Translations under genes and position numbers: made by a program
Notes under the pieces: model-generated
Seen by the model: only the letters and a program-made list of their open reading frames with translations
Database searches by the model: none
What the model was told of the DNA's origin: nothing
In this document: positions 63,681 to 64,000 of the stretch, in pieces
How positions within the stretch are numbered: position 1 is the stretch's first letter
How the letters are laid out: each line of letters begins with the position of its first letter
Assembly (NCBI GenBank): GCA_963709655.1
Contig: CAVPXF010000004.1
Location: 310,001-374,000, forward strand
DNA: 64,000 bases
Reading direction: 5' to 3'
Origin: Roseiarcus sp963709655
GTDB taxonomy: Bacteria > Pseudomonadota > Alphaproteobacteria > Rhizobiales > Beijerinckiaceae

Positions 63681-64000
63681 TCAGGCGCTGGCTGCGGCGA
63701 GCGCCGACCGGTCGAGCCAGGTGCGGCGCCAGCGGATGCTGACGCTGGTGAGGGCGGTCAGCGCGGCGAGCGCGAGGAAGGCGAAGATCGCGAGCCCAAT
63801 TCCGTAGCCGCCGGTGAGCTGCTTGGCGTAGCCGAGGCTGGCGGCGAGATAGAACCCGCCGACCCCGCCGGTCGCGCCGACGAGGCCGGTGACGACGCCG
63901 ACGTTGCGGGCAAAGCGCTGCGGGACGATCTGGAACACTGCCCCGTTGCCCGCGCCGAGCGCGCCCATCGTCACGATGATCAGCGGCAGCGCGACCACCA
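63681..64000 (-). CDS. Nitrate/nitrite transporter NarK/NasA-type MFS protein (5' end beyond window)
   Basis: The last ~105 residues of an MFS nitrate/nitrite porter. The NarK signature region is visible (GNGAVFQIVPQRFARNVGVV, TGLVGATGGVGGFYLA), followed by the last helices (GYGIGLAIFAFLALAALTAL). It is the first gene seen of the minus-strand nitrate operon, 83 bases before nirB; the start lies to the right of the window. Confidence 0.9.
   Translation of the reverse strand, partial: VVALPLIIVTMGALGAGNGAVFQIVPQRFARNVGVVTGLVGATGGVGGFYLAASLGYAKQLTGGYGIGLAIFAFLALAALTALTSVSIRWRRTWLDRSALAAASA

Noticed and set aside
1..64000. CRISPR arrays, rRNA or tRNA genes, integrase or complete insertion sequence
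   Set aside because: None recognised on either strand by eye; no regularly spaced direct repeats, no cloverleaf or rRNA-like stretch, no transposase or integrase motifs.

Overview
The window is GC-rich DNA, about 65 percent by eye, with the gene content of an alphaproteobacterium. The C4-pathway 5-aminolevulinate synthase, System I cytochrome c maturation genes, xanthine dehydrogenase genes and a phototrophic-iron-oxidation type (pio) gene cluster together point to Hyphomicrobiales relatives of Rhodopseudomonas, Rhodomicrobium or Rhodoblastus. This placement is inferred from family knowledge and was not searched. No rRNA, tRNA or CRISPR array was seen.

Layout. 1-4559: xanthine dehydrogenase operon xdhABC (xdhA cut by the left edge). 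4789-10465: aldo/keto reductase, SDR, LysR regulator, MFS transporter and a frameshifted sugar isomerase, separated by palindromic repeats and copy 1 of a ~350-bp interspersed repeat. 10898-11520: AbrB/Doc toxin-antitoxin pair. 12451-15081: secreted GH15 glucoamylase with a ricin-type lectin tail. 15197-17891: small proteins, an NTF2-like protein and an AraC regulator. 18099-35167: catabolic island with a complete amide/urea-type ABC transporter, two amidase-signature hydrolases, a formamidase-type hydrolase, SDR, 2-hydroxyacid dehydrogenase, a B12-dependent acyl-CoA mutase (two subunits) with its MeaB-type GTPase, a TetR repressor and, divergently, a hotdog thioesterase and a PaaK-type CoA ligase. 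35365-42227: two b561-type cytochromes, a decayed VirK/YbjX gene, a two-component system, a PepSY protein and a LysR regulator. 42383-48295: ccmC-D-G converging on ccmI-F-H, with repeat copy 2 between them. 48910-56342: expanded pio-like operon (decaheme PioA, outer-membrane barrel PioB, small secreted protein, tetraheme cytochrome, membrane monoheme cytochrome, HiPIP PioC). 56456-57757: hemA. 58048-64000: assimilatory nitrate operon narK-nirB-nirD-nasA (narK cut by the right edge).

How the parts fit. The ccm genes, pio cluster and hemA lie side by side: heme synthesis, heme attachment and a multi-cytochrome conduit for moving electrons between an extracellular donor and the periplasm or inner membrane. 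The catabolic island reads as uptake of an amide, hydrolysis to an acid, activation to a CoA thioester and B12-dependent carbon-skeleton rearrangement. The mutase departs from the methylmalonyl-CoA mutase active site, so its substrate is open.

Nine otherwise intact genes carry 11 single-base frameshifts, and every one is an extra base, mostly in G or C doublets and runs. This looks more like a systematic assembly error than gene death. Those genes are annotated across the shift. Only the VirK/YbjX gene, with mixed insertions and deletions, looks truly decayed.
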